From contig SFLD01000005.1 in NCBI GenBank assembly GCA_004553545.1, positions 38,805 to 102,804 of the forward strand: a DNA stretch of 64,000 bases, in the 5' to 3' direction. Made by a program: the position numbers and the translations under genes. Source of the stretch: Clostridiales bacterium (lineage in GTDB: Bacteria; Bacillota; Clostridia; Oscillospirales; Oscillospiraceae). The notes beneath the pieces are model-generated. The model worked only from the letters and a program-made list of their open reading frames with translations. It ran no database searches and was not told the origin of the DNA. Of the stretch, positions 16,589 to 25,355 are shown piece by piece (the first letter of the stretch is position 1; every line of letters begins with the position of its first letter).

Positions 16589-19500
16589 TTACTGCGCGTA
16601 GCGCGTCAGAACAGCGGCAAACTGGGCGCGGGTGGCGCCGCCATTGGGGTCCAGGAGACCGCTGGTCGTGCCGTTGAGGATCCCCTCGGCCACCGCCCAC
16701 TGCATGGCATCCAGCAGGTTGGCAGAGACCGCAGAGGCATCCGCGAAGGACCCCAGGTCCGCCTTGGCGCTGACATCCTTGCCGCAGAAGGCGGCATAGC
16801 GATACAGGAAAGCGGCCATCTGCTGGCGGGTGATGGTGGCATCGGGCGCGAAGGTGCTCTCATCAAAGCCCTTGACGATCCCGTTCTCATAGCCCCAGAT
16901 CACGGCATTCTCGCACCAGCTGCCGGCGGCCACATCCGCAAAGGGATTTGCGCCGCTGACGGCGGGAGAGCCTGCCAGGCGATAGAGGATGGAGACCACC
17001 ATGGCGCGGGTCGTGGTGGCGTTGGGAGCGAAGGTGCTGGCCGAGGTCCCGTTCATGAGACCGTTGGTCACCACATAGTCAAGATACTCATGGTACCAGG
17101 CGTTCCGGTCCACATCCGTGAACTTGGCGATGGGGCAGGCCGCGCCGCCGTCGCACTTGCCATCCTCACCGGAGGGCTGAGAGGGCTCCACCGGGGTGAC
17201 GGGAGTCGTTCCGGTCTTGCGGACGGTGAAGGTGACGGTGGTGGTCTGCTTCATGGCATCCGTCAGTTCCACCGTGATGACGTTCAGGCCGTCCACCAGC
17301 TTCACGGTGTGCTGGAAGCTGACCGTGGCAGGCTCACCGTTGGGGCTGGTGAGGCTGTTGCACTCCATGAGAACGCTGTCACCGTTGATGGTCAGGTTCT
17401 TGCCCATGAAGTAGCTGGAGATGCTGCCGGAGATGTCAAAGGTGCTGCTGTCGGTGCGGATGTAGGCACCATCCTCGATGGCACTCTGGTCGAAGGTGAT
17501 GGTGGTAGGCTCCGGCAGATACGCCAGCTGGTAGCCGTAGGACATGTTCCAGCCGCCGTCCTCGCAGGTGATGATGCTCATGACATTGATGCCGGGCAGC
17601 AGCTTGTAGTCAAAGCTGAAGGTCGTGCTCTCGCCCTCGTTGACCTTCTGGCCGTTGGCGTAGATGCGGGTAAAGCCCGGGTCAGCGGCCTCGCCCTCCA
17701 CGTGGATGCAGCCGTTCTCATCCACATCGTCCGGGGTGAAGATGTAGGGATAATCCATGCTGTCCAGCGGAGAGAGGTACTTGAAGCCCATGTAGGTCAT
17801 GATGCTGTCGGGATCATCCAGGATATTGTAGTCTTCCAGCCAGCCCAGCTCTTCCTCCAGCTTGGTATACTGGTCGTTGAACACGCGGACCAGGAAGCGG
17901 GTCTGGACGCCCAGCACATCCGTGATGGTGATGTAAGCCTCGTTCCAGCGGAGGTCTTCATACTGGCTCTGATCCTCCACCGGGTACTCAACAAAGTCAA
18001 AACCATCAATGTGGACCATCGGCAGGGAGAACTCAGCCTTTCCATCCACGAAGTCCTCAGCCGTCAGAGTCTGCGTCTGATAGTGAGCGCCAGGAATGTG
18101 GTCGTAGAGCTCATAAGTCTCGGCCATGAGATCGGAATCCATGGGATAGGCCGGATCAAAATACGTGATGGTGACCGTTCCGATATCACCCTCAGCATCG
18201 CAGATCAGGGGGACTTCCGTTGCATAGCGGGTCGAATAGCCGAACGTATTCTTCACATCGCCGAACACATCGTAGATCCAGCCGCTGGCGGGACGATGGG
18301 TGGCCGGGCAGAGCGCGTCCATCTGATCGGGATAGCAGGTGGGATAGAAACGGGCGCTGATGTTGGAGCCGAAGGACATGTAGATGAGCTTGTACTCGTC
18401 TGCCAGGACATTGCCCTGGGCATCCTTGGCCACCACATGGTACGCATTCTGGCCTTCCTCAACGATGACCGTGGCATCAAAGCCGCCGCGCGCGGACAGC
18501 GGGATCTCCTCCCCGTCCAGGCTGAGGCTGGTCACCGCGCTGTTGGCCACACCGCGGATCTCGTAGGTGAAGATGGTATCATCAAACGCGTGGGGATCAT
18601 CCTCCAGCAGCCAGCCGATGTCGCTGCGGTCATAGAGGGTATAGCTCTCGTACCAGGAGTCCTCCGCATTGGTGACGGTGGAGTACGTAAGGATCGCGTT
18701 CTCATCCACGTTGGTGTAATAGTAATCAAGGGCACCGTTGCCGGCATAGTCCACAACGTAAACGCCGAACTCGTTGACTGCCGTCTCATCCAGCTCCTCG
18801 CAGGGGACCTCGGCGGTATAGACGCCGGTCTCCTCTTCGTAGGCGCAGTCGTCCAGCAGGACCTTATTCTCCTCGCCGTTGACGTAGACCAGGATCGCGT
18901 CATAGACCGCCACGTTGTCAGAGGCGGTGAAGGACACGGCGATCCCGTCCTCCGTCCGTTCCACAGTCTCCACATGGACGCTGGGAGCGGTGAGGTCGAT
19001 CTTCACCGGCATGGTAACGGTCTGCTCCCCGTCAAAGCCAGGCAGAGTTGCCGTCACGCTGAGATAGTACTGGCCCTCGTCGCAGGCGACATACTTGCCG
19101 CTTCTCTGGTCATAGACCGTGCCGTCCCACTCAATATAATTCTGCATGGAATCCGTCAGGATGGTATAGATGCCATTCTGGTCGGCATAGTCCACTGCCA
19201 GCAGCTTGGGGATCTGCGTGGTGCTCATCAGTGTGCGGATGGGGACCATATTCCCGTTCAGGACCTCGACGGTCATGGTCTCCGCAGAACGCAGCAGGCC
19301 AAGGATCGGGAAGGCGGTGTCCATTTCAAGATCGCCGTTGGGAGAGAAGGAGATGTACTCCGGGATGGTCTCCCCCGCCTCGTTCATACCGGCAAAGATA
19401 TCACCGGCCGCGACAGAGGTAGAGAGCATGCCCTGGGTCATGTAGACGCTCTCGCCGGTATACATGGGGGCATCGATGATGTTCTCCGCGGCGAACCAGT

Positions 19501-19804
19501 CGCCGTAGAAGCCCAGGACGGGCAGGCTCAGGGTCTCGCAGTCATCCCCGGTCAGCGTCGCAAAGCCCTCCACAAAGTGGCCGTACTCGGCGCCGTCACT
19601 GCTGACAGTGGCCTCCACCGTGGCAGTGCCGCCGGCGGGAACGGCAACGCTTGCCGCGCTGTAGGTGATGGTCCCGGCGATGGGAGCCACGGTCCAGAGG
19701 TTATCCTCCCCCTCGATGGCGTCCGTATAAAGGGCGTCCGTGCCAAGGGTGTAGGAGGCATCCTCCGTGCCGTAGTTGGTCAGGGTGATGGTGAAGGTGC
19801 CGTG
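16589..19804 (-). CDS. SLH subtilase, C-terminal part: Fn3-like domains and three SLH domains
   Basis: About 1,070 residues in the frame that continues the subtilase at 19780-21863. It opens with HGTFTITLTNYGTEDASYTL, the Fn3-like (C5a-peptidase type) domain that normally follows an S8 catalytic domain. Further beta-sandwich repeats follow (PSVHVETVERTEDGIAVSFTASDN). The end carries three SLH domains (KFTDVDRNAWYHEYLDYVV; PFADVAAGSWCENAVIWGY; SFADASAVSANLLDAMQWA) that bind pyruvylated wall polymer. A GTG at 19688-19690 could start translation, but it has no good ribosome site and lies in mid-domain. Most likely this is the rest of one protein of about 1,758 residues split by a one-base loss near 19804. 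Confidence 0.85.
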   Translation of the reverse strand, partial: HGTFTITLTNYGTEDASYTLGTDALYTDAIEGEDNLWTVAPIAGTITYSAASVAVPAGGTATVEATVSSDGAEYGHFVEGFATLTGDDCETLSLPVLGFYGDWFAAENIIDAPMYTGESVYMTQGMLSTSVAAGDIFAGMNEAGETIPEYISFSPNGDLEMDTAFPILGLLRSAETMTVEVLNGNMVPIRTLMSTTQIPKLLAVDYADQNGIYTILTDSMQNYIEWDGTVYDQRSGKYVACDEGQYYLSVTATLPGFDGEQTVTMPVKIDLTAPSVHVETVERTEDGIAVSFTASDNVAVYDAILVYVNGEENKVLLDDCAYEEETGVYTAEVPCEELDETAVNEFGVYVVDYAGNGALDYYYTNVDENAILTYSTVTNAEDSWYESYTLYDRSDIGWLLEDDPHAFDDTIFTYEIRGVANSAVTSLSLDGEEIPLSARGGFDATVIVEEGQNAYHVVAKDAQGNVLADEYKLIYMSFGSNISARFYPTCYPDQMDALCPATHRPASGWIYDVFGDVKNTFGYSTRYATEVPLICDAEGDIGTVTITYFDPAYPMDSDLMAETYELYDHIPGAHYQTQTLTAEDFVDGKAEFSLPMVHIDGFDFVEYPVEDQSQYEDLRWNEAYITITDVLGVQTRFLVRVFNDQYTKLEEELGWLEDYNILDDPDSIMTYMGFKYLSPLDSMDYPYIFTPDDVDENGCIHVEGEAADPGFTRIYANGQKVNEGESTTFSFDYKLLPGINVMSIITCEDGGWNMSYGYQLAYLPEPTTITFDQSAIEDGAYIRTDSSTFDISGSISSYFMGKNLTINGDSVLMECNSLTSPNGEPATVSFQHTVKLVDGLNVITVELTDAMKQTTTVTFTVRKTGTTPVTPVEPSQPSGEDGKCDGGAACPIAKFTDVDRNAWYHEYLDYVVTNGLMNGTSASTFAPNATTTRAMVVSILYRLAGSPAVSGANPFADVAAGSWCENAVIWGYENGIVKGFDESTFAPDATITRQQMAAFLYRYAAFCGKDVSAKADLGSFADASAVSANLLDAMQWAVAEGILNGTTSGLLDPNGGATRAQFAAVLTRYAQ

Positions 19805-21863
19805 GCGCTGATCTCCTTCAGCGCGGCGCTGGCAAGACCGTCCACGGTGGCCAGGACGCGGTTATTGGCAGCACCCAGGGGGTCCACCATGCCGGCGCCC
19901 TGCTGACGCACGGAGTAAGGGGTCCCATCCTCCTCACAGACGGGATCAGCCGTGTTCATCAGGGCCAGCTTCACATACTGGGCCATGTTGAGGTCGTTCA
20001 GATCCAGCTCGCCGTTGGCGATGGCTTCCTTCAGGGCCTGGATCACCAGGGCGGAAGCGCCGGAGACATAGGGCGTCGCCATGCTGGTGCCGCTCATGAC
20101 CTCATAGCCGCTGCCGGAGGAAACGGAATAGATGTTGCCGCCGGGCGCGGAGATCTCGGGCTTGATGTCGAGAGAGGCGGTCGTGCCCCAGCTGGAGAAG
20201 GTGCTCATCTCGCCGGCGTCGGAGGCCGCCACGAACTTGGTCACAAGGTCGCCGAAGCTCACCTGGGTCCCGGCCAGTTCCAGCAGCTTCAGGCCGAAGT
20301 TATTGCTGACCATGAGCTGATAGAGCTTCCAGCTGGAAGTACCGGCGTCCTCCGAACTGACATTGAAGGGAACTGCATCGCCGGGAACGTTGTTATAGAC
20401 GATCACGCCGCTGGCGCCCATGTTGTAGCAGTTCTCGATCTTCTCCTGGAAGGAGATGTCGCCGCGCTGTACCAGAGCGACCCAGCTGCCTTCCAGTTCC
20501 ATGAAGAGGTAATCGAACATCTCGGAGAGCTCATCCATGGTGCCGAGACCACAGTCCACCAGCATCACGTCATCCAGGGTATCCCAGCCGTACTCCTCGG
20601 GATCCTCCGCATGACGGTCATCATAGTAGCTGGAGAAGTTGAAAGCGGTGGTCTCGTACTCGTTGCCCTCGGCATCGGTCACGGAAATGGTGGCGCCCTT
20701 CACATAGGTGTTGTTGACGGAAGCCACGGAGAGCGCGCCGGGCGCGGTGCTGGGCGCAGAGACCGCACCGGCGTCCACCACGCCGAAATCGTTGGTGTTG
20801 ATGCCCAGCAGGGATGCGCTGGTGCCGTCGTTGCCGGCGGCCACGCAGCAGAGGATGCCCTCCTCCGTGGCCTGATCCAGTGCGCTCTGCAGATAGGCAA
20901 CATCGTCATAGAAGCCGGCGGTGCTGCCCAGGGACAGGTTCATGATGTCCGCCCCCAGCTTGACGCCGTCCTCCACTGCCCGGAGGATATCATCGGTAAA
21001 TGCGCTGCCGGACATGCCGAAGACCTGCAGGCCCAGGACCTGTGCGTCCGGAGCAACACCGGTGATGCCATCCTCGCCGCCGTTGCCGGCCGCGATGCCC
21101 GCCACATGCAGGCCATGGGTGGTGGAGCTGTTGTCCATCTCATAGTAGCCGCAGTAGCTGTAGCCGAAGGGGACCTTCTCGCTGTAGTACTGGCCATAGC
21201 CCAGGGTGTCGATGATCTCCTGGGCGTCCGCCTCGGTGATCTTGGGCTCCACCCCGTCACTGAGAACCATATCCGGGTGCTGATAGTTGACACCGGAGTC
21301 GATGACCGCGATCACGGTGCCCTCACCGGTGTAGCCCAGCTCTTCCCACATCTTTGTGACGGTGGTCATGCTGGTGGCATAGTTCATCTTCATCTCGAAG
21401 GTGGTGACCGGGGTGACGGAAACGACGCCGGGCAAAGCGGCGACCTCCTCCATCTCGGCCACAGTCATCTCCGTGGTGAAGGTGCTGACCAGGAACGCGG
21501 ACTGGTTGAGGATCCCGTTGCCGGTGATCTTTTCCACCTGAGCCGCAACAGACTCCTGCTTACGCAGAGCCTGCATTTCTGCCTGCTGCGTGCGTGCGTT
21601 CCACTCCATCGTACCGGCAGCCTGCACGGCCGGAGTCGCCTTGGTCTCCACCATCACGCGGATGGTGGCATCCGGGTCCAGATCATCCAGATCGGCCTTG
21701 ACCAGGCCGGCGGCTTTCCGCTGCTCCATCAGGGCAGCGGCGGCCGCTTTCATGTCAGCGGAGACGGTTTCCTCTTCCGCTGTCCCGGCATCTGCCGGCA
21801 AGGACGCTGCGAACGCCTGAACACTCAGGCTGCACATCAGCGCCAACGTCTTTTTGTTGCCAT
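19780..21863 (-). CDS. SLH subtilase, N-terminal part: signal peptide and S8 catalytic domain with PA insert
   Basis: Secreted serine protease of the subtilisin S8 family. Counting from 21846, the triad is Asp183 (VIAVIDSGVN), His247 (HGLHVAG; Leu replaces the usual Thr) and Ser588 (SGTSMATPYVSG). Between His and Ser is a protease-associated insert (VALVQRGDISFQEKIENCYNMG). The start is broken: ATG 21861-21863 has a good ribosome site but reads only eight codons; one more A in the five-A run at 21851-21855 would join it to TLALMCSLSVQAFA, a classic signal peptide. The 3' end meets a second frameshift near 19804 and stops at 19780. Restoring both gives an integral 1,759-codon gene. Confidence 0.85.
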
Positions 21864-22267
21864 TTTTCCTGCTTCCTTTCTTGTGTGGATTTCTACCCGC
21901 CCTTACATAACGGATAAATATACATTAAAGGATACTTCCGCAAGGGGAAGCTTTCAAGAAATCGTTTGTTGGATTCATTGTATTCCTGCTTTGGGAATCA
22001 AGGAAAGCTGTTGTAAATCAAAATTTTCTCAACAGATGGTTGGCACTATGAGCGTATCATTTTGGCCCCTCTATGCTCCTTGCTTTCAACAATCCCATTC
22101 ACTTTCCTGATCAGTTCTTGATGATTGCACTTGTTTTACGATCTTTTTCCCATCTTTCTCCTCCTGTCCAAAGGAGCTTTTCCTGCCCCGCTCCCCAGAA
22201 TTTCTTGCCTTTTCCTTTCAAAACAAGAAAAATCTCCAGAAAATTATCGCATTTGTTGTTTTTCCTC
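21864..22267. other. AT-richer intergenic region
   Basis: About 400 bases with clearly lower GC than its surroundings, lying between the divergent SLH subtilase and XRE genes. It must hold the subtilase promoter (AT-rich TATATT/TATTTATCC region near 21915-21930), but no confident -35/-10 pair was assigned. No coding signal was seen. Confidence 0.4.
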
Positions 22268-22296
22268 TTGCGTGAAGGGGAAAAGCCCGGTATGAT
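22268..22296 (+). promoter_or_regulatory. Promoter of the XRE-family gene
   Basis: TTGCGT at 22268-22273, 17 bases, TATGAT at 22291-22296; the start codon is 32 bases downstream. Confidence 0.55.
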
Positions 22297-22328
22297 AGGG
22301 GTAAGAATCCAACAAGGAGGAGATGCAG

Positions 22329-23297
22329 ATGGCAGAGCATTTGCTGGGCGCCAGTATCGCGGCCTACCGGAAGAAGGCCGGAATGACCCAGGAGGACCTG
22401 GGCCGGGCCCTCTTCGTGTCCGGACAGGCCGTTTCCCGCTGGGAACGGGGCGGAACGCCGGACTCCGACATGCTGCCAAAGATCGCAGATGTGCTTGGGA
22501 TCTCCCTGGACACGCTCTTTGGCCGCAGCCAGACCCCGCAGACCCAGCTGGAGACACTTCTGACGCAGGAGCTGAAGCTCACGCCCGACGGCAGGCGGAT
22601 CCAGCGGGCCACGCAATTGGCCTGGCACATGATGAAGGTCATTGCCGCCTCCAGCGGGGAACCCGGCAACTCCTTCTTCCGGGCCATGACCGCCAACGAG
22701 GACCTGGACCGCCGGGGAGCCGAGAATCCGGACATGGTACCCGTGAACAATTACTTCTCCTTCAACGACGGGCTGCTGCAGTCCTGCGTCGCCAAGGATT
22801 TTCAGTATGTTCTGCTGATGCGGGAGCCGGAGTTCGGCTACGCCTCTATTATGAAAAATAATACATCCTATCAGAGATTCTTTTCATTCCTGGCCAAGGA
22901 CCACCGTCTGGATGCCCTGGTTCTGGCCAACAGTCTGCCGGTAGACCGGAATTTCACAGAAGATTTCGTGGCTTCCAGACTGTCGCTGCCGCCGGAGGAG
23001 GTCCGGGAGATCCTCACGGAGCTCTATGAGCTCCACTTCCTGCGCCGGGGCGAGATCCAGGGCTCGGACGGCATCCAGTATGTCTACTCCTGCCATGATG
23101 AGACGCTGTTCGTCCCCTTCCTGTACTTTGCCGGAGAGCTGATGAAGAACGGTCCCGAGGTCTACTACAGCGTCCCCATGCGGGAGGGTGCTCTCTTCCA
23201 TGACCCCCTGGGCGAAAACGCCCTCTCCCCCGACTGGTCCCCCTCCCAGAAGCGCTCCGTCAGCGACATCGGAGCCGGATTCTCCTCCGTCAAGTAA
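22329..23297 (+). CDS. XRE-family helix-turn-helix regulator with large C-terminal domain
   Basis: A 322-residue protein. Residues about 8-62 are a Cro/C1-type HTH (IAAYRKKAGMTQEDLGRALFVSGQAVSRWERGGTPDSDMLPKIADVLGISLDTLFG). The rest, about 250 residues, has no recognised enzymatic motif; a second winged-helix-like stretch occurs at SRLSLPPEEVREILTELYELHFLRRGEIQ. ATG 22329-22331 is preferred (GGAGG at 8 bases) over ATG 22323. It is convergent with the EamA exporter. Target genes are unknown. Confidence 0.8.
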   Translation: MAEHLLGASIAAYRKKAGMTQEDLGRALFVSGQAVSRWERGGTPDSDMLPKIADVLGISLDTLFGRSQTPQTQLETLLTQELKLTPDGRRIQRATQLAWHMMKVIAASSGEPGNSFFRAMTANEDLDRRGAENPDMVPVNNYFSFNDGLLQSCVAKDFQYVLLMREPEFGYASIMKNNTSYQRFFSFLAKDHRLDALVLANSLPVDRNFTEDFVASRLSLPPEEVREILTELYELHFLRRGEIQGSDGIQYVYSCHDETLFVPFLYFAGELMKNGPEVYYSVPMREGALFHDPLGENALSPDWSPSQKRSVSDIGAGFSSVK

Positions 23298-23321
23298 CGC
23301 CATCCGGTCCCGGAGCAAAAA

Positions 23322-23360
23322 AGAAAGACGCGTCCGCTTCCCCGGCGGACGCGTCTTTCT
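23322..23360. terminator. Bidirectional terminator between XRE and EamA genes
   Basis: A perfect 16-bp stem (23322-23337 / 23345-23360) flanked by A-run and T-run, suited to both convergent transcripts. Confidence 0.85.
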
Positions 23361-23391
23361 CAAATTGGGAGAGGGAGGAAAAATGTCTTTA

Positions 23392-24333
23392 TCAGGCAGC
23401 CTTCCGGGCGGGAGCCCGGTAGGAGCGGTTCCAATGGAGGCGGAACTGAGGCACATGGTGGAGCTTTGCCTGAACGGCAGGCATCGTGAGGACACGGGGC
23501 AGCAGGATGCTGCAGAGCACCAGGCCTGCACCCAGCATCCCAACGGGACCCAGGTCCTCCCGCAGGAAGATCCAGCCCAGGACCGCCGCACTGACAGGGC
23601 TCAGGGCGCAGAAGAGGCCGGCCTTCTCGGCGCTGATGTGGCCCTGGGCCATGGGCTGCAGGGTCAGGCCGAAGCCGGTGCAGACCAGCGCCAGCATCAC
23701 GATGCCGCCCCAGCCACCCAGCGTCGTGGGCAGATGCGGGGTCTCCGTCAGGAGGGACATGGTCAGAGCCAGAACGCCCACGGTGCCCACCTGGACAAAG
23801 CCCAGGGCCAGGGTGTCATCCTCCCGGGCAAAGCGGGAGGTCAGAAGGATCGTGCTGGCGTAGAAGAAGGCGGCAAGCAGTGCCGTGCCTTCCCCGGCGG
23901 AGAGGCTCATGCCGCCGCTGCGGCCCAGGGTCAGCAGCGCCACGCCGAAGATGGCGAGGGCCGCGCTGCCAATGGTGCTCTTCCCCGGGAAGCGGCGGCG
24001 CAGGGCGGCCGCCATCAGGGGCACCAGGACGATGGAGCAGTTTTCCAGGAAAGAGACCGTGGTGGAGGGGGCGCTGTGCAGCGCCGTCAGCTCCGCCGCC
24101 AGGGTCAGGAAGAAGGTGGTGCCGATCACGGCGCCATGGAAAAGGACCTTGCCCTTCACCTGGCGGCAATGCTTGTGCAGCACCACCAGCAGCACGGCGA
24201 AGGCGATGAGGAAGCGCAGGGCCAGAAGATTGAAGGTATCCAACTCACCCAGCACGAACTTGCTCATAAGGTACGAGGAGCTGCGGGCCAGCACCAGGAC
24301 TGCCAGCAGCTTTTCTGCTTGTTGTTCGCTCAT
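23392..24333 (-). CDS. EamA/DMT-family transporter
   Basis: A 313-residue, ten-helix drug/metabolite transporter made of two EamA repeats (residues about 8-140 and 155-290). Helices such as LLALRFLIAFAVLLVVL, CSIVLVPLMAAALRRRF, GIVMLALVCTGFGLTLQPMAQ and LGAGLVLCSILLP are plain, and FVLGELDTFNLLALRFLIA matches the family start. It exports an unknown small metabolite or amino acid. ATG 24331-24333 or GTG 24334-24336 could start it. It is divergent from a LysR gene with only about 100 bases between, the classic layout for a LysR-controlled exporter. Confidence 0.88.
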   Translation of the reverse strand: MSEQQAEKLLAVLVLARSSSYLMSKFVLGELDTFNLLALRFLIAFAVLLVVLHKHCRQVKGKVLFHGAVIGTTFFLTLAAELTALHSAPSTTVSFLENCSIVLVPLMAAALRRRFPGKSTIGSAALAIFGVALLTLGRSGGMSLSAGEGTALLAAFFYASTILLTSRFAREDDTLALGFVQVGTVGVLALTMSLLTETPHLPTTLGGWGGIVMLALVCTGFGLTLQPMAQGHISAEKAGLFCALSPVSAAVLGWIFLREDLGPVGMLGAGLVLCSILLPRVLTMPAVQAKLHHVPQFRLHWNRSYRAPARKAA

Positions 24334-24351
24334 CACGCACCACTCCTTTTC

Positions 24352-24402
24352 TTGACAATAGTCTTAACACAGTTTATACTTTGCGTAAAGCGACAGTTTA
24401 GC
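24352..24402. promoter_or_regulatory. Divergent LysR/EamA control region
   Basis: A plus-strand promoter is clear: TTGACA 24352-24357, 17 bases, TATACT 24375-24380. The motif ACAGTTTA occurs twice, near 24368 and 24391, on either side of the -10 box, a plausible LysR tetramer binding pattern. The minus-strand promoter for EamA must overlap but was not assigned. Confidence 0.6.
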
Positions 24403-24440
24403 ACGATGTCTTTGAGTTTTTCGCAAAGGAGAAAATGCGC

Positions 24441-25307
24441 ATGGATCTGGAGAAATGGACGGTCCTTCTGCGGGCCCTGGACCGCGGCAGTCTCTCCGCC
24501 GCGGCGGAGGAACTGGGCTACACTCCCTCCGGCGTCAGCCGGGCGGTGGCGTCGCTGGAGGAGGAGCTGGGCGTCCCTCTTCTGGCCCGGCTGCACCGGG
24601 GCGTGGCCCCCACCCGGGAGTGCCAGGCTCTGCTGCCCATGGCCCGGGAGATGGTGCACCTCTCCTCCCTGCTGGCCCAGCGCTCCGACGAGCTCCGGGG
24701 CCTGGTCAGCGGCTCCCTCTCCGTGGGCACGGCCTACCACCACTACTACCCCTGGCTCAGCCGGATGATCGCGGGCTTCACCCACCGCTACCCCGGCGTC
24801 ACCATCAACCTGCTGGAGGGCACCAGTAGTGAGCTCTGCCAGGCGGTCCGGGAGCGACGGGCGGACCTCTGCATCGCCTCCCGCCGGGAGGGGCCCTTCC
24901 GCTGGACCCCCATCCACGAGGGACCGCTCGTGGTGCTGGTACCGGAACGCCATCCCCTGGCGGAGGGAGACCGGGTCCCCATCGACGCCCTGCGGACAGA
25001 GCCCTTCATCGAACTGAACCCGGGCCTGGAGACCGACAACTCCCGCTTCTTCGCCAAGTACGATCTCCACCCCAATACCCGCTTCACCACCTCCGACCCC
25101 ACGGCGGTGCGGTCCATCGTGTCGGCGGGTCTTGGCATCTCCCTCATCAACGACCTGCAGGCGGGCACGGAGAAAAACGGCATCCGCATCCTGCCCACGG
25201 ACCCGGAGGAGCTGGTCTCCATCTGTCTCGTGACGCCGCTGACCCCCTCCCCTGCCGCCCGCCGCTTTCTGGACTTCGCCCAGGCCCATCTCAGCGAGCT
25301 GACATAA
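24441..25307 (+). CDS. LysR-family transcriptional regulator
   Basis: A 288-residue LTTR. Its N-terminal winged helix reads LEKWTVLLRALDRGSLSAAAEELGYTPSGVSRAVASLEEELGVPLLAR, and the C-terminal two-lobed inducer domain starts near residue 88 (SGSLSVGTAYHHYYPWL). ATG 24441-24443 is preferred because GGAG is 9 bases upstream; ATG 24435 would be 3 bases from it. Divergent orientation indicates that it controls the EamA exporter and itself. The effector is unknown; exporters under LysR control often handle amino acids or purines. Confidence 0.9.
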   Translation: MDLEKWTVLLRALDRGSLSAAAEELGYTPSGVSRAVASLEEELGVPLLARLHRGVAPTRECQALLPMAREMVHLSSLLAQRSDELRGLVSGSLSVGTAYHHYYPWLSRMIAGFTHRYPGVTINLLEGTSSELCQAVRERRADLCIASRREGPFRWTPIHEGPLVVLVPERHPLAEGDRVPIDALRTEPFIELNPGLETDNSRFFAKYDLHPNTRFTTSDPTAVRSIVSAGLGISLINDLQAGTEKNGIRILPTDPEELVSICLVTPLTPSPAARRFLDFAQAHLSELT

Positions 25308-25310
25308 AAG

Positions 25311-25352
25311 GACCCCCAAGGGCGGACCAAACGGCCTCCCTTGGGGGTTTTA
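25311..25352 (+). terminator. Terminator of the LysR gene
   Basis: Inverted repeat CCCCCAAGGG / CCCTTGGGGG with a T-run (TTTT) directly after, ending just before the DUF4353 stop on the other strand. Confidence 0.75.
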
Positions 25353-25355
25353 TCG

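Noticed and set aside
17090..19906. 938-codon open frame on the plus strand
   Set aside because: Antisense to the SLH subtilase; composition typical of shadow frames.
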